Assembly: GCF_002931075.1 (NCBI RefSeq)
Contig: NZ_PSTQ01000001.1
Span: 124,001-188,000 of the forward strand
Direction of reading: 5' to 3'
Origin: Pseudoclavibacter sp. AY1F1
GTDB lineage: Bacteria; Actinomycetota; Actinomycetes; Actinomycetales; Microbacteriaceae
Length of the DNA stretch: 64,000 nucleotides
Shown here: piece by piece, positions 43,696 to 53,167 of the stretch
Position numbering within the stretch: the first letter of the stretch is position 1
Layout of the letters: the number at the start of each line of letters is the position of its first letter
Made by a program: the position numbers and the translations under genes
Notes under the pieces: model-generated
What the model was told of the DNA's origin: nothing
The model's input: the letters and a program-made list of their open reading frames with translations, nothing else
The model's database searches: none

Positions 43696-44202
43696 ATGGT
43701 TGACAACGCGGTCACCACGCCTGACGACGGGCGCGACGAGACTCCGAACGAGCGCTACGACCGGAACTGGAACGAGCTCATGCAGGAGTTCCGCGTGCTG
43801 CAGACGGGCACGCAGATCATGGCCGGGTTCCTGTTGACGCTGCCGTTCCAGCAGCGGTTCACGGAGCTCGGGCCGTTCGACCACGTGCTCTACCTGTGCC
43901 TCGTCATTCTCGCTGTTGTCATCACGCTCTTGGCGCTCGCCCCGGTCATGCTGCATCGCCTCCTCTTCCAGGAGCGCGCAAAGGCGCAGCTTGTGCACGC
44001 GGCGAGCGTCATCCTCATCGTGTGTCTTGTCGCAGCCTCACTGCTCTTCGTGGGGATCGTGCTGTTCGTCTTCGATTTCGTGGTGTCACCGACGGCAGGC
44101 CTGTGGGCCGGGGGAGCGGTCGCCGTGGTCGCGGTGCTGCTCTGGGCATTCGGTCCCAAAGTTCTCAGAGCCGCGCGCGACCGCGCCGCGAAGAACGCCT
44201 GA
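43696..44202 (+). CDS. DUF6328 membrane protein
   Basis: The 168-residue protein has a charged N-terminal segment ending RYDRNWNELMQEFRVLQTGTQIMAGFLLTLPFQQRF, which is the DUF6328 signature. Four membrane helices (~40-55, 68-90, 107-130, 133-152) follow. Family members are sometimes labelled sodium/proton antiporter-like, without experimental support. A GGAG sequence nine bases upstream sets the ATG. It follows the small acidic gene by 96 bases. Confidence 0.8.
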   Translation: MVDNAVTTPDDGRDETPNERYDRNWNELMQEFRVLQTGTQIMAGFLLTLPFQQRFTELGPFDHVLYLCLVILAVVITLLALAPVMLHRLLFQERAKAQLVHAASVILIVCLVAASLLFVGIVLFVFDFVVSPTAGLWAGGAVAVVAVLLWAFGPKVLRAARDRAAKNA

Positions 44203-44270
44203 ACGCCTGAACGCGGGATGCTCCCCTGGCCCGCGAACGAGGCATGAGAGCATCCTTGGTTTCGCATCGA

Positions 44271-45092
44271 TCAGGACTTGACGGCACCTCCAAGCGCACC
44301 GGCCGCGATATACCGCTGTGCCACGATCAAGAGCACGATCGCCGGCAACGAAGAGATGACTGCGGTCGCGAGCACCGGAGCCCAGCTTTGCACGTTGCCC
44401 TCCAGGTAGTCGTAGATCCCCAGCGTGATGGGCTTGACCGTCTCGGACGACGTCAGCGTCAAGGCGAAGATGAAGTCACTCCACGCGAATAGGAAACTGA
44501 AGAGGCCCGCCGTGATGATCGAGTTCCTGCTGACAGGGATGACGATCGACCAGAAAGCTCGGAAGTGTCCGGCGCCATCAACTCTGGCGGCCTCGACGAG
44601 CTCAGGCGGTATCGAGCGCATGAAGGCCGTCATGATGAGAATCGCGAACGGTATCGCATGCGTCGCATCGGCCAGGATGAGACCAGGGATCGAGTTCAGA
44701 AGCCCGAGGTCGTTGAACATCGTGTACAGCGAGTTCGCGATGACGATGCCCGGGATCATCTGTGCGACCAGAAGAACGAACTGGAACACACCGACGCCAG
44801 GCATCTGGAACTTCGCCAGCGCGTAGGCAGCCGGGGTCGAGATGGCGAGTGAGAGGACGACGGTGCCGAGCGCCACGATGATGCTCGTCACGAGGTTGCC
44901 CGTCTGCTGTTCGAGCGCCTTCTCGTAGCCGGAGAAGTCAGGGGAGACAGGGAAGAACGTGCTGCTGGAAGCCATGCCACCGCCCTGAAGCGAGACGTTG
45001 AACATCCAGTACACGGGGAAAAGCATGAAGGCCAGGATCACGATCCCGAGGATCGTCATCGGCAGCGAGCGCGCCTGCGATTTGCGTTTCAT
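44271..45092 (-). CDS. Sugar ABC transporter permease (MalG type)
   Basis: The 273-residue inner-membrane protein has six helices and the binding-protein-dependent permease EAA loop (ELVEAARVDGAGHFRAFWSIVIPVSRN) that couples to the ATPase. It ends ...ALGGAVKS, the CUT1 permease terminus. With the next two genes it forms a complete set of membrane and binding components for sugar uptake; the ATPase is missing, as is common when a shared MsiK-type ATPase serves many importers. The start at 45092 is preceded by the permease stop eight bases away. Confidence 0.92.
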   Translation of the reverse strand: MKRKSQARSLPMTILGIVILAFMLFPVYWMFNVSLQGGGMASSSTFFPVSPDFSGYEKALEQQTGNLVTSIIVALGTVVLSLAISTPAAYALAKFQMPGVGVFQFVLLVAQMIPGIVIANSLYTMFNDLGLLNSIPGLILADATHAIPFAILIMTAFMRSIPPELVEAARVDGAGHFRAFWSIVIPVSRNSIITAGLFSFLFAWSDFIFALTLTSSETVKPITLGIYDYLEGNVQSWAPVLATAVISSLPAIVLLIVAQRYIAAGALGGAVKS

Positions 45093-45100
45093 GATCTGCC

Positions 45101-46045
45101 TTACTCGTCGACCTGCTTGCGGTTGGCGCGGAGATAGAACATCGCGAAAACCAGGGAGAACAGGATGAGGATGTTGCTGACGGCGGCGCCGGTACCGAAC
45201 GTGAACTCCCGGAACGAGCGGAAGTAGGAATCGGTCGCCAGCGTTTGGGTCGCGTTCGCCGGGCCGCCGCCCGTGAGTCCGAGGATGATGTCGAGCACTT
45301 TCAGCGTGTAGATCACGCCGAGCACGAGCACGACGGTGACCACGGGGCGCAGCGACGGCCACGTGATGTGCCAGAAGGCCTTCCAGCCCGTCGCACCGTC
45401 AAGCGCGGCAGCTTCGTAGAGGTCCTCTGGGATGTTCTGAAGCCCGCTGTACAGCAGCGAGACGTTGAACGGGATGCCGAGCCAGATGTTCACGAGGACA
45501 ACCGCCACCAGTGCGACGTCCGGGCTCGTCAGCCAGGGCACCGGAGCGATGCCGAAAGTGCCGAGGAGCTGGTTGAGGACACCGCTGTCCTGATCCAGAA
45601 TCCATTTCCAGACCGATGTGGATGCGATGACCGGGAGCAGCCAAGGCAGCAGCAGCAACGACCGCATGATGTTGCTCAATGGGAACTTGTTGTTGAAGAA
45701 CAGCGCGAACAGCAGGCCGATCACGAACTGCCCGATGATCGAGCCGACCGTGAAGAGGACCGTGTTCAGGAGGGTGGTGCCGAACAGATTGCTGCCGAGC
45801 ACTTCCGCGTAGTTCTCGAATCCGACCCACGGAGCTTCGCCGGTGAAGAACGTCCGCGTCGAGTAGTCCTGGAAGCTCATGATGAGGTTCTTGACGACCG
45901 GGTACCCGAAGAAGGCGACCACGTAGAGGATCGCGGGGGCGAGGAACATCCACTGCGTCACGCGTTCTGCCGTGAAGCGTCGAGCTCTCGGGGGCGCGGA
46001 GGCGCGCGCGACCTTCGTCGTGCGCGCCTCGTCGAGTTGAGTCAT
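45101..46045 (-). CDS. Sugar ABC transporter permease (MalF type)
   Basis: The 314-residue CUT1 permease has six membrane helices plus a basic N-terminal tail (RARRFTAER). The EAA loop reads DLYEAAALDGATGWKAFWHITWPSLRP. It pairs with the MalG-type permease downstream and the lipoprotein upstream (39-base gap), forming one operon read away from the LacI regulator. Substrate is inferred from the divergent alpha-xylosidase. Confidence 0.92.
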   Translation of the reverse strand: MTQLDEARTTKVARASAPPRARRFTAERVTQWMFLAPAILYVVAFFGYPVVKNLIMSFQDYSTRTFFTGEAPWVGFENYAEVLGSNLFGTTLLNTVLFTVGSIIGQFVIGLLFALFFNNKFPLSNIMRSLLLLPWLLPVIASTSVWKWILDQDSGVLNQLLGTFGIAPVPWLTSPDVALVAVVLVNIWLGIPFNVSLLYSGLQNIPEDLYEAAALDGATGWKAFWHITWPSLRPVVTVVLVLGVIYTLKVLDIILGLTGGGPANATQTLATDSYFRSFREFTFGTGAAVSNILILFSLVFAMFYLRANRKQVDE

Positions 46046-46084
46046 GCGGAGCTGCTCCCTTGCAGTATCTGGTGGTCTCGAGTG

Positions 46085-47299
46085 TTAGCTCGACGCCTGC
46101 TCGAGCGCCTCGGCGGGGCTCGCCTGTCCGGTCAGCGCGATCTGCACGGCGGTGTAGATGCTCGTGGCTGCGGCTGGCCACTCCTCGCCGAGGAGGGCCG
46201 TGCGTGCCCGCGCGTTCTGCACGGTCTCTACGAACGAGTTGATGAGGGGGTTGTCGGCGGCTGCGGTCTCAGCGGCTGCAGTGCTGGAGGGGACTGCACC
46301 TCGGCCTGTTGCCATCGTGATCTGGTGCTCGTCTTCGGTCACGCAGGCGACAAATTCACCTGCGGCCGCCATCTTGGCGGGATCTCCGGTCTGCGGCACG
46401 GTGAATGCTTCGCCGCCAAGCGGCGCGATCGTCGTGTCACCTGCGGTCGGCACGGGGATCTCTATGCTCTCGAAGTTGAGGCCCTCGGCTGCGGTCAGCT
46501 TCGGCATGTTCCACGGCCCGTTGATCATCATCGCTGCGTTGCCGGCGATGAACTGGTCGTTGACGTCGTTCTGCGACCAGCCGACGACACTCGAAGAGGC
46601 TGATCCATCTGCCACGAGGCCGTTCACGAACTCGAGCGCCTCGACTGCCTCAGGTGAGGTCAGATCGTCCTCGCTGCCGCCGTTGCTCCAGAGGAAGGGC
46701 AGGAACTGCCAGGTGCCTTCGAAGCTGTTGGCGGCGCTGAAGGCGATACCGTAGCGACTGCCATCCGTGAGCGCGCTCGCCGCGGCCTTGAGTTCGTCCC
46801 AGGTCTGCGGTGGCTCCACGCCGGCCTCTGCGAGCAGGTCTGCGTTGTAGAAGAGCCCGATCGAGTTGACGACTGGCGCGATCCCGTAGAGGTCACCCTC
46901 GTAGGTGCCGGCGTCCAGGATTCCTTGTGGGTAGCCCTCGCCCGTGATCCCGTAGTCGCCGAGCGGGGACAGGGCACCCGACGAGGCGATCTGCTGAACA
47001 TCCGGGTTGTCGAGCATGAGGATGTCGGGCAGGGTTCTCGAAGATGCCTGCTGCAGGACCTTGGCGATGAGGCCTGATCCTGCGACGTGACTCGCCTCAA
47101 CGGTGACGCCCACCTGCTCTGCGCAGACCTCGTAGACCTCTTCGTAGATGGGGGCGCTCGTCTCGGAGAGCGTGTCGGTGATCGTGAGCGTGATCGGCCC
47201 GTTCGACTCGGCGCTCCCGCCGCCGCCGGTGCAGCCGGTCAGCACCAGTAGGGCCGTGCTGGCCAATGCTCCAGTGGCAATGAGTTGTGTTCGCTTCAC
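46085..47299 (-). CDS. Sugar ABC transporter substrate-binding lipoprotein
   Basis: The 404-residue precursor starts at a GTG with AGGAG six bases upstream. It has a signal peptide ending in lipobox VLTGC (Cys23) and then a Gly/Ser linker. The mature part is a type-1 solute-binding protein of the CUT1 family, with GYPQGILDAGTYEGDLYGIAPVVNSIGLFYN and AGNAAMMINGPWNMP as typical blocks. It captures an oligosaccharide outside the cell for the two permeases. The divergent alpha-xylosidase and gluconokinase suggest a xylose-containing or similar glucoside. Confidence 0.92.
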   Translation of the reverse strand: MKRTQLIATGALASTALLVLTGCTGGGGSAESNGPITLTITDTLSETSAPIYEEVYEVCAEQVGVTVEASHVAGSGLIAKVLQQASSRTLPDILMLDNPDVQQIASSGALSPLGDYGITGEGYPQGILDAGTYEGDLYGIAPVVNSIGLFYNADLLAEAGVEPPQTWDELKAAASALTDGSRYGIAFSAANSFEGTWQFLPFLWSNGGSEDDLTSPEAVEALEFVNGLVADGSASSSVVGWSQNDVNDQFIAGNAAMMINGPWNMPKLTAAEGLNFESIEIPVPTAGDTTIAPLGGEAFTVPQTGDPAKMAAAGEFVACVTEDEHQITMATGRGAVPSSTAAAETAAADNPLINSFVETVQNARARTALLGEEWPAAATSIYTAVQIALTGQASPAEALEQASS

Positions 47300-47397
47300 G
47301 GAAAGCTCCTTTGCTTCGTTCCTGCAACAGGCACCGTCGCTCGGGGATCGCAGACGGGGCGTTGACAGCATTGTGCCGTCGTGTTCGGATTGAAGTC

Positions 47398-47429
47398 AAG
47401 CGGTTTACTAACATTTGGTGAAGCGGTTT
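47398..47429. promoter_or_regulatory. Candidate LacI-type operator repeats
   Basis: AAGCGGTTT occurs twice as direct repeats at 47398-47406 and 47421-47429, in the divergent gap between the ABC operon and the lacI-type gene. The GCGG core and the position fit a LacI/GalR target, but the repeat is direct rather than a clean palindrome. Confidence 0.45.
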
Positions 47430-47508
47430 TCTGTGACTACAGTGTGCCTATCAGCATGTGATTGCGATCGCCTTAGGTCGCAATATCAATCGTTCCAAGG
47501 AGGCAACG

Positions 47509-48609
47509 ATGGTGACCATGAGAGAAGTGGCCAACCTGGCAGGGGTCTCGGTCGCCACCGTGTCGTTCGTCGTGAACGACTCGAAGCCCGTGAGCGCCGC
47601 GACTCGCGAGCGAGTCGAGGCAGCGATGGATCAGCTCGGCTTCCGTCGCAACGTTCTTGCCAGGGCTCTCGCGAGCCAGCGGACCCGCATTATCGCGATC
47701 GTCTTCCCCGCCTCACAGCACCGACTCGGGGCCACGGCGCTGAGCATCATCACCAGCGCCGCGGTCGCGGCGGGCGAGCGCGGGCACAACATCGTGCTCT
47801 GGCCAGCGGGCTACGACGACGGGAAACTCGAGGAGTATGTTCGCGGGGGACTTGTCGACGGCGTCCTCCTGATGGAAGTCCGTGACGGCGATCCGCGCAT
47901 CCCGGTGCTGCAGAAGCTCGGGGTGCCATTCGGCCTGATCGGCCGCACCGAGCGCGATGAGTCGCATCCCTACGTCGATATCGACTTCGAACAGGCCGTT
48001 ATCGATGGAATCGCGCATCTCACGGGGGAAGGGCATCAGCACCTCGGCCTCGTCATCGGAGAAGCGGGTGACGACGCCTACGGCGGCTACGGACCGATCC
48101 TGCGCACCCGAGAGGCCTACGAGCGGCGGATGCAGGAGCTCGGCCTCGAAGCCGTTGTCGTCGAATCGTCACATAACCCGATCGGCGGTCTCGCGGCAGC
48201 GGACGCCCTCGCAAGCGAGCATCCAGATGTCACGGGGGTGCTTGTCCTCAATGAGGCTGCGCTCTTCGGCTTCCTCAGCGGCATCGTGCGCCACGGCTAC
48301 GCGGTCCCTCACGACATCTCCATCCTCGGACTCGCGACTTCCGCGGACAACGTGGCCATCGCCGACCCGGTCCTCTCAACTCTCGTCGCTCCGGGTAGCG
48401 AGGTGGGGCAGATCGCTGTCTCGGCGATTATCGATGCGCTCGAAGACCCGACGGGGGAGCCGTCCCGCACGCTCGTCCGATGCTCCCTGCAGCTCGCCGG
48501 CTCGACGGCCCCACCGCAGCCCGGCCGTGCTCGCTCTTCTTCTGCACGTCCCTCACGACCCGCACGGCCATCGACGGCCGAGGAAGGCTCAACGCATGAA
48601 GTTCACTGA
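47509..48609 (+). CDS. LacI family transcriptional regulator
   Basis: The 366-residue repressor has the LacI helix-turn-helix (TMREVANLAGVSVATVSFVVNDSKPVS) and hinge. The periplasmic-binding-like sugar sensor spans ~65-335. The C-terminus is a Pro/Ser/Arg tail. AAGGAGG seven bases before the ATG fixes the start. Its 3' end overlaps the alpha-xylosidase start by 14 bases, so the two are coupled. It probably represses both this operon and the divergent ABC importer. Confidence 0.93.
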   Translation: MVTMREVANLAGVSVATVSFVVNDSKPVSAATRERVEAAMDQLGFRRNVLARALASQRTRIIAIVFPASQHRLGATALSIITSAAVAAGERGHNIVLWPAGYDDGKLEEYVRGGLVDGVLLMEVRDGDPRIPVLQKLGVPFGLIGRTERDESHPYVDIDFEQAVIDGIAHLTGEGHQHLGLVIGEAGDDAYGGYGPILRTREAYERRMQELGLEAVVVESSHNPIGGLAAADALASEHPDVTGVLVLNEAALFGFLSGIVRHGYAVPHDISILGLATSADNVAIADPVLSTLVAPGSEVGQIAVSAIIDALEDPTGEPSRTLVRCSLQLAGSTAPPQPGRARSSSARPSRPARPSTAEEGSTHEVH

Positions 48610-50893
48610 TGGTTTCTGGCACCCCCGGCCAGGAGCGGCACTGCACTACGCCAGGGAGATCGATCGAGTCGAAAAGCGTGGCTCGCGCCTCGTCGCTGTG
48701 GCCCCGACTAAGCCGGTACTGAAGCGCGGTGACGTGCTCAACCAGCCCCTCTTGACGGTGAGCCTGTCGGCCCCCATGGATGATGTCATCCGCGTGCATG
48801 TCCTGCACCACGCCGGCCGAGCCGAGCCGCTCCGCTTCGACGTGACGGACGCTGCTGACCCTGACCGCATCTCCGTTGACGAGGAACGCGGAACAATCAC
48901 GAGCGGCGCCCTTCACGCGACCCTGACCTCCGGTCCGAGCTGGGACCTCACATTCGCGGCCGACGGCCGGGCGCTTACCCGCAACGGCAGCAAATCGGTT
49001 GCCTGGGCGAGTGTCGCAAGCGACGCGAAGGTCGAGCACGGCCCGATCGAGCTGCAACGCCCAGGTCCGACCAGTTACATGTTCGCGCAGCTCGACCTCG
49101 ACGTCGGCGAGGTGGTCTACGGCCTCGGCGAGCGCTTCGGGCCGGTCGTCAAGAACGGGCAGTCGGTCGACATCTGGAACTACGACGGCGGCACCTCCAG
49201 TGAGCAGGCCTACAAGAACATCCCCTTCTACCTCACCAACCGCGGCTACGGGGTCTTCGTCAACGACCCAGGACACGTCTCGTACGAGGTCGGCAGCGAA
49301 GCAGTCGAGCGCGTGCAGTTCTCTGTTCAAGGGGAATCGCTCGAGTACTTCATCATCTACGGTCCGGAGCCGAAAGCGATCCTCGAGAAGTACACGGCTC
49401 TCACCGGCCGTCCGGCGAGCGTTCCCGCGTGGACGTACGGCCTCTGGCTCTCGACGAGCTTCACGACCGACTACGACGAGGCCACCGTCAACCGCTTCGT
49501 CGACGGCATGTTCGAGCGCGACCTACCGCTCTCGGTCTTCCACTTCGACTGCTTCTGGATGCGCGGGTTCAACTGGTGCGATCTGGTCTGGGACGAGCGA
49601 CTCTTCCCAGACCCAGACGCGATGCTGCGCCGGCTCCATGACAAGGGCTTGAAGATCTGCGTCTGGATCAATCCTTACATCGCGCAGGAATCTCCACTCT
49701 TCGCGGAGGGCATGGCCGCGGGGTACCTCGTGAAGCGCAGCGACGGCAGCGTCTGGCAATGGGACCGCTGGCAGGCGGGCATGGGTCTCGTCGACTTCAC
49801 GAACCCGGACGCTGCCGAGTGGTTCAAGGCGCATTTGCGACGTCTCGTGCGCCAGGGGGTCGACTGCTTCAAGACTGACTTCGGCGAGCGCATCCCGGTC
49901 GACGGAGTGTACTCCGACGGATCCGACGGGGAGCGCATGCACAACCTCTACACGCACCTCTACAACCGTGCCGTCCATGAGGCCCTCGTCGAGGAGCTCG
50001 GCGAGGGTGAAGCGACGCTGTTCGCAAGGTCTGCGACCGCAGGTGGACAGAAGTACCCGGTGCATTGGGGTGGGGACTCGACGTCGTCGTTCGCTTCGAT
50101 GGCTGAAACGCTACGCGGTGGGCTTTCCCTGGCTTTCAGTGGGTTCGGATACTGGAGCCACGACATCGGTGGCTTCGAAGGCGTCCCGGACTCGGCCGTC
50201 TTCAAGCGCTGGACGGCGTTCGGGTTGCTTTCAAGCCACAGCAGACTGCACGCCAGCGAGTCGTACCGTGTGCCGTGGGACTTCGACACGGACGTCGACG
50301 AATCAGACGCGCAGAGTGCGGTCAGCGTGCTGCGAAAGTTCACGCGCCTCAAAGCCACGCTGATGCCGTACCTGCTCATGGCCGGTCGCGAGGCGTCTGC
50401 GGCTGGGACGCCCATCATGCGCCCCCTTCTTCTCGAGTTCCCGCACGATCCGTCCGTTGAGTACCTCGAGCGTCAATACATGCTCGGGAGCGACCTCCTG
50501 GTCGCGCCCGTGTTCAGCTCGGAGGGGCGGGTCGACTTCTACTTGCCCGCTGGTCGCTGGGTCTCACTGCTCACGCAGGAAGTCGTTGAAGGCGGTCGCT
50601 GGATTCGGGAGGAGCACGCGTTCGACTCCGTCCCGCTGTACTTGCGGGCGGGGGCCGCGATTGCGCTTGGCGAAGCGGATGCGCTTCCTGAGCGGGCGCT
50701 CACGACCGGCATTCTCGTGCACCCCGATGGTGACGACGGCGAGACCGTGATCGCTGCGACCGACGGCGCCACGTTTGTCGTCACGCGTGACGCTGGTCAC
50801 ATCGTCGTGACGGGTCCTGAGGATCGGGACTGGACGGCGGCCATTGCACGGGGACGCCAGGTCGATGCGAATGCAGGGACCGCGCGACTGTGA
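48596..50893 (+). CDS. GH31 alpha-xylosidase (YicI-like)
   Basis: The 765-residue cytoplasmic glycoside hydrolase matches the YicI alpha-xylosidase group of family 31. It has an N-terminal beta-sandwich, then the TIM barrel with FHFDCFWMRGFNWCDLVWD, the nucleophile Asp in FKTDFGERIP, and the acid/base Asp in HWGGDSTSSF. GLSLAFSGFGYWSHDIGGFEG completes the barrel. It would release alpha-linked xylose (or glucose) from imported oligosaccharides. It overlaps both the LacI gene and the kinase gene. Confidence 0.93.
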   Translation: MKFTDGFWHPRPGAALHYAREIDRVEKRGSRLVAVAPTKPVLKRGDVLNQPLLTVSLSAPMDDVIRVHVLHHAGRAEPLRFDVTDAADPDRISVDEERGTITSGALHATLTSGPSWDLTFAADGRALTRNGSKSVAWASVASDAKVEHGPIELQRPGPTSYMFAQLDLDVGEVVYGLGERFGPVVKNGQSVDIWNYDGGTSSEQAYKNIPFYLTNRGYGVFVNDPGHVSYEVGSEAVERVQFSVQGESLEYFIIYGPEPKAILEKYTALTGRPASVPAWTYGLWLSTSFTTDYDEATVNRFVDGMFERDLPLSVFHFDCFWMRGFNWCDLVWDERLFPDPDAMLRRLHDKGLKICVWINPYIAQESPLFAEGMAAGYLVKRSDGSVWQWDRWQAGMGLVDFTNPDAAEWFKAHLRRLVRQGVDCFKTDFGERIPVDGVYSDGSDGERMHNLYTHLYNRAVHEALVEELGEGEATLFARSATAGGQKYPVHWGGDSTSSFASMAETLRGGLSLAFSGFGYWSHDIGGFEGVPDSAVFKRWTAFGLLSSHSRLHASESYRVPWDFDTDVDESDAQSAVSVLRKFTRLKATLMPYLLMAGREASAAGTPIMRPLLLEFPHDPSVEYLERQYMLGSDLLVAPVFSSEGRVDFYLPAGRWVSLLTQEVVEGGRWIREEHAFDSVPLYLRAGAAIALGEADALPERALTTGILVHPDGDDGETVIAATDGATFVVTRDAGHIVVTGPEDRDWTAAIARGRQVDANAGTARL

Positions 50894-51459
50894 GCCTCTC
50901 TCCGGTGGCGCCCGATGAACTTGCTGCAATCGAAGCTCCTGTTCTTGTTGTCATGGGCGTCTCCGGAGTAGGCAAGACGACCGTTGCCTCGGCGCTCGCC
51001 GAGCGGCTCGGTTGGCGGAGAGCGGAAGGCGACGACCTGCATCCAGCCGAGAACCTCGCCAAGATGGCCTCAGGAGTTCCACTGGACGATGACGATCGCT
51101 GGCCTTGGCTCGCCAGGGTCCGCGAGTGGATCGTCGCTCGGACCGAAGCGGGAGAAGCTGGCATCATCACGTGCTCTGCACTCACCGTCGCCTACCGAGA
51201 TCAGCTGCGTCAGCCATCCGTCATCTTTGTTCATCTCGACGGGTCGCTGTCAGTCGTCGGCGGAAGGCATGCGGCGCGATCTGACCACTTCATGCCGTCG
51301 TCGCTTCTCGCATCCCAGTTCACGGCACTTGAGCCGCTTCGCGACGACGAGCAATCGATCTCGGTGGGAATCGTCGAGTCTCCTGACGCGATCGCTGACC
51401 GCATCGTCGCGATGCTGGGATTGCGTCGAGTCGAGCGCCCGCTTGGCGCGGCGCATTGA
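50890..51459 (+). CDS. gntK: Gluconokinase-family carbohydrate kinase
   Basis: The 189-residue P-loop kinase has Walker A GVSGVGKTT, the DDLHPAENLAKMASGVPLDDDDRWPWL block that binds gluconate in GntK, and SALTVAYRD, RHAARSDHFMPSSLLASQF and LEPL in family order. It phosphorylates gluconate or a related sugar acid with ATP. The start overlaps the GH31 stop by four bases. Presence in this operon suggests the product of glycoside breakdown may be an aldonic acid, but this is inference. Confidence 0.9.
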   Translation: MSLSPVAPDELAAIEAPVLVVMGVSGVGKTTVASALAERLGWRRAEGDDLHPAENLAKMASGVPLDDDDRWPWLARVREWIVARTEAGEAGIITCSALTVAYRDQLRQPSVIFVHLDGSLSVVGGRHAARSDHFMPSSLLASQFTALEPLRDDEQSISVGIVESPDAIADRIVAMLGLRRVERPLGAAH

Positions 51460-51508
51460 AGTTCATCGCCATGAGGTCGCGCGAGCCACTCGACGGCAGT
51501 CCCGCTGG

Positions 51509-53167
51509 CTACCCGAGCGCGAACTCGTCGAAGAGGTGAGCCGGTGTCTCCGGCGTGCGGGGGTCGTAGACGTAGCTTCCGACCACGGCACCCGCTTCCG
51601 CTGACACGGTCAGCACGCTGAACACGCTCAGGTCGGGGTCGGCGATGTAGGGAAGCGGCTGATGTGCTACGCCGCGCCGCGGGCGGATTGTCGGCACGAT
51701 CGGGGCGAGGCCGCCGGGGTCGCCCTGGGAGAGGGCGTCGTGGACGTTCCACTGTGGTGGCGGGCCTGCCCGCCGCTGCCCGCTGCTGCGGTCGAACGCA
51801 CCGTGCGTGCTGCCGGCGTGCGAGGTCTCCAGGTAGTGCACGCCGGCGTTCGACGTGAACCGCGACCAGAGGTGGGAGTGCCCGCCGACAACGAGGTCGA
51901 CCCGGGCAGCTTCGAGCAGCGGTGCCACATCTCGCAGCAGGATGTTCTCGCTCGACGGGTAGTCGTAGCGCACGCCGGACACCTCGCCGGCAGCGTTGCG
52001 CTCCTCGAGACGCACGGGATGCGCGAAGTGCGGCATCGCGTTCACCCCGATGCTGTGCGGGCTCTCGTGCATGACAACAACCCGCAACCTGGCCTCAGCG
52101 AACTCCGGACTCTGCAGTTCGCGTCGCAGCCAGTTGTGCTGCGTGCTGCCGACGCTCAGGTCGTCGATGATGTGCGAACCGTAGCGTTGAGCAAGCGGGT
52201 CGTCGAGCACGTCGCGTGACTCCTGGTACCTGCTCGAGACGTCACGGTCCTCGGGACGCTCGTCCGCGCGGCCCGATCGCCAGACGCGCGCCGCGCTGAG
52301 CGCGATGATGCGCACACCGCCGAACGTGATGGCGTAGAAGCGCGACCCTGACGGGGAAGGGAACAGCGCCTCGTAGTTCGAGAGGCTGTGGCCGTCGGCG
52401 CAGACGGTGAGCGGCAGGGCGTTCTCGAACGTCTCCGAGAGCAGCGCGCCTGGCTCTCGCCTGCCTTGGACCTCGTGGTTCCCGACAACCGGGAAGATCG
52501 GGGTGCTCGGCAAGATGCTCCTCATGGATGGGAAAAACGCCGACCCTCTGGCATCGTCGAACCACTCTGAGGCCCGATCCGGAACGTTCACGAAGTCGCC
52601 TGCGTAGAGAACGGCGTCGAACCGGCCAGCCGTTGCTCGTGCCTGCTCCATCGCGGCTGGCACGGCGGCACCGAGCTGGTGATCGCTGGTCAGCAGGATG
52701 CGGAGCAGTGGCACGTCAGCGGGGGGAGCGGCAGAGAGGCGAGCGACGGCGGACGCGGCATTGTCGCTGACGACTCGGTACGCGTAGGCCCGGCCCGGCA
52801 CGAGCCCCTCAGCCCTCGCAGAGACATGCCACACCTCGCGGGGCACGGTCACCTCAGTCTCCAAGGCACGACGCAGCTCGATCAGGCCCGTCGGGAGCAC
52901 GCTCTCGCGATCCTCCGCCATGCCAGGGAGCCGTGCGGCGGCCGCATCCACCGCAAGCGCACCAGGCAGCAGAGCACTGAGTTCCTCGCACTGCAACTCG
53001 GTCGGCGTGAGTCCCGAGAGTTGTTCCGCGGTTTCGACGGCAGCCAACACGAGGCGGCTCCTACGCGGCTCGCCGTCAGTGATCCAGGTGACCTCGACGC
53101 CGCGCTCATCCGGCCGCAGCAGGTACGGCTCACACAACAACCCGATTTCTGCTTCTGCATGCGCCAT
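51509..53167 (-). CDS. Metallophosphoesterase with purple-acid-phosphatase-like layout
   Basis: The 552-residue protein has an N-terminal Fn3-like region (~10-165). A calcineurin-like phosphoesterase domain follows, with the metal ligands in order: LLTSDHQLG, LYAGDFVNV, VVGNHEVQG, VVMHESPHS and VVGGHSHLW. It could hydrolyse phosphomonoesters or diesters with two metal ions. No signal peptide is visible from the ATG at 53167; an upstream extension of 26 residues also lacks one. It faces the gluconokinase gene convergently. Confidence 0.85.
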   Translation of the reverse strand: MAHAEAEIGLLCEPYLLRPDERGVEVTWITDGEPRRSRLVLAAVETAEQLSGLTPTELQCEELSALLPGALAVDAAAARLPGMAEDRESVLPTGLIELRRALETEVTVPREVWHVSARAEGLVPGRAYAYRVVSDNAASAVARLSAAPPADVPLLRILLTSDHQLGAAVPAAMEQARATAGRFDAVLYAGDFVNVPDRASEWFDDARGSAFFPSMRSILPSTPIFPVVGNHEVQGRREPGALLSETFENALPLTVCADGHSLSNYEALFPSPSGSRFYAITFGGVRIIALSAARVWRSGRADERPEDRDVSSRYQESRDVLDDPLAQRYGSHIIDDLSVGSTQHNWLRRELQSPEFAEARLRVVVMHESPHSIGVNAMPHFAHPVRLEERNAAGEVSGVRYDYPSSENILLRDVAPLLEAARVDLVVGGHSHLWSRFTSNAGVHYLETSHAGSTHGAFDRSSGQRRAGPPPQWNVHDALSQGDPGGLAPIVPTIRPRRGVAHQPLPYIADPDLSVFSVLTVSAEAGAVVGSYVYDPRTPETPAHLFDEFALG

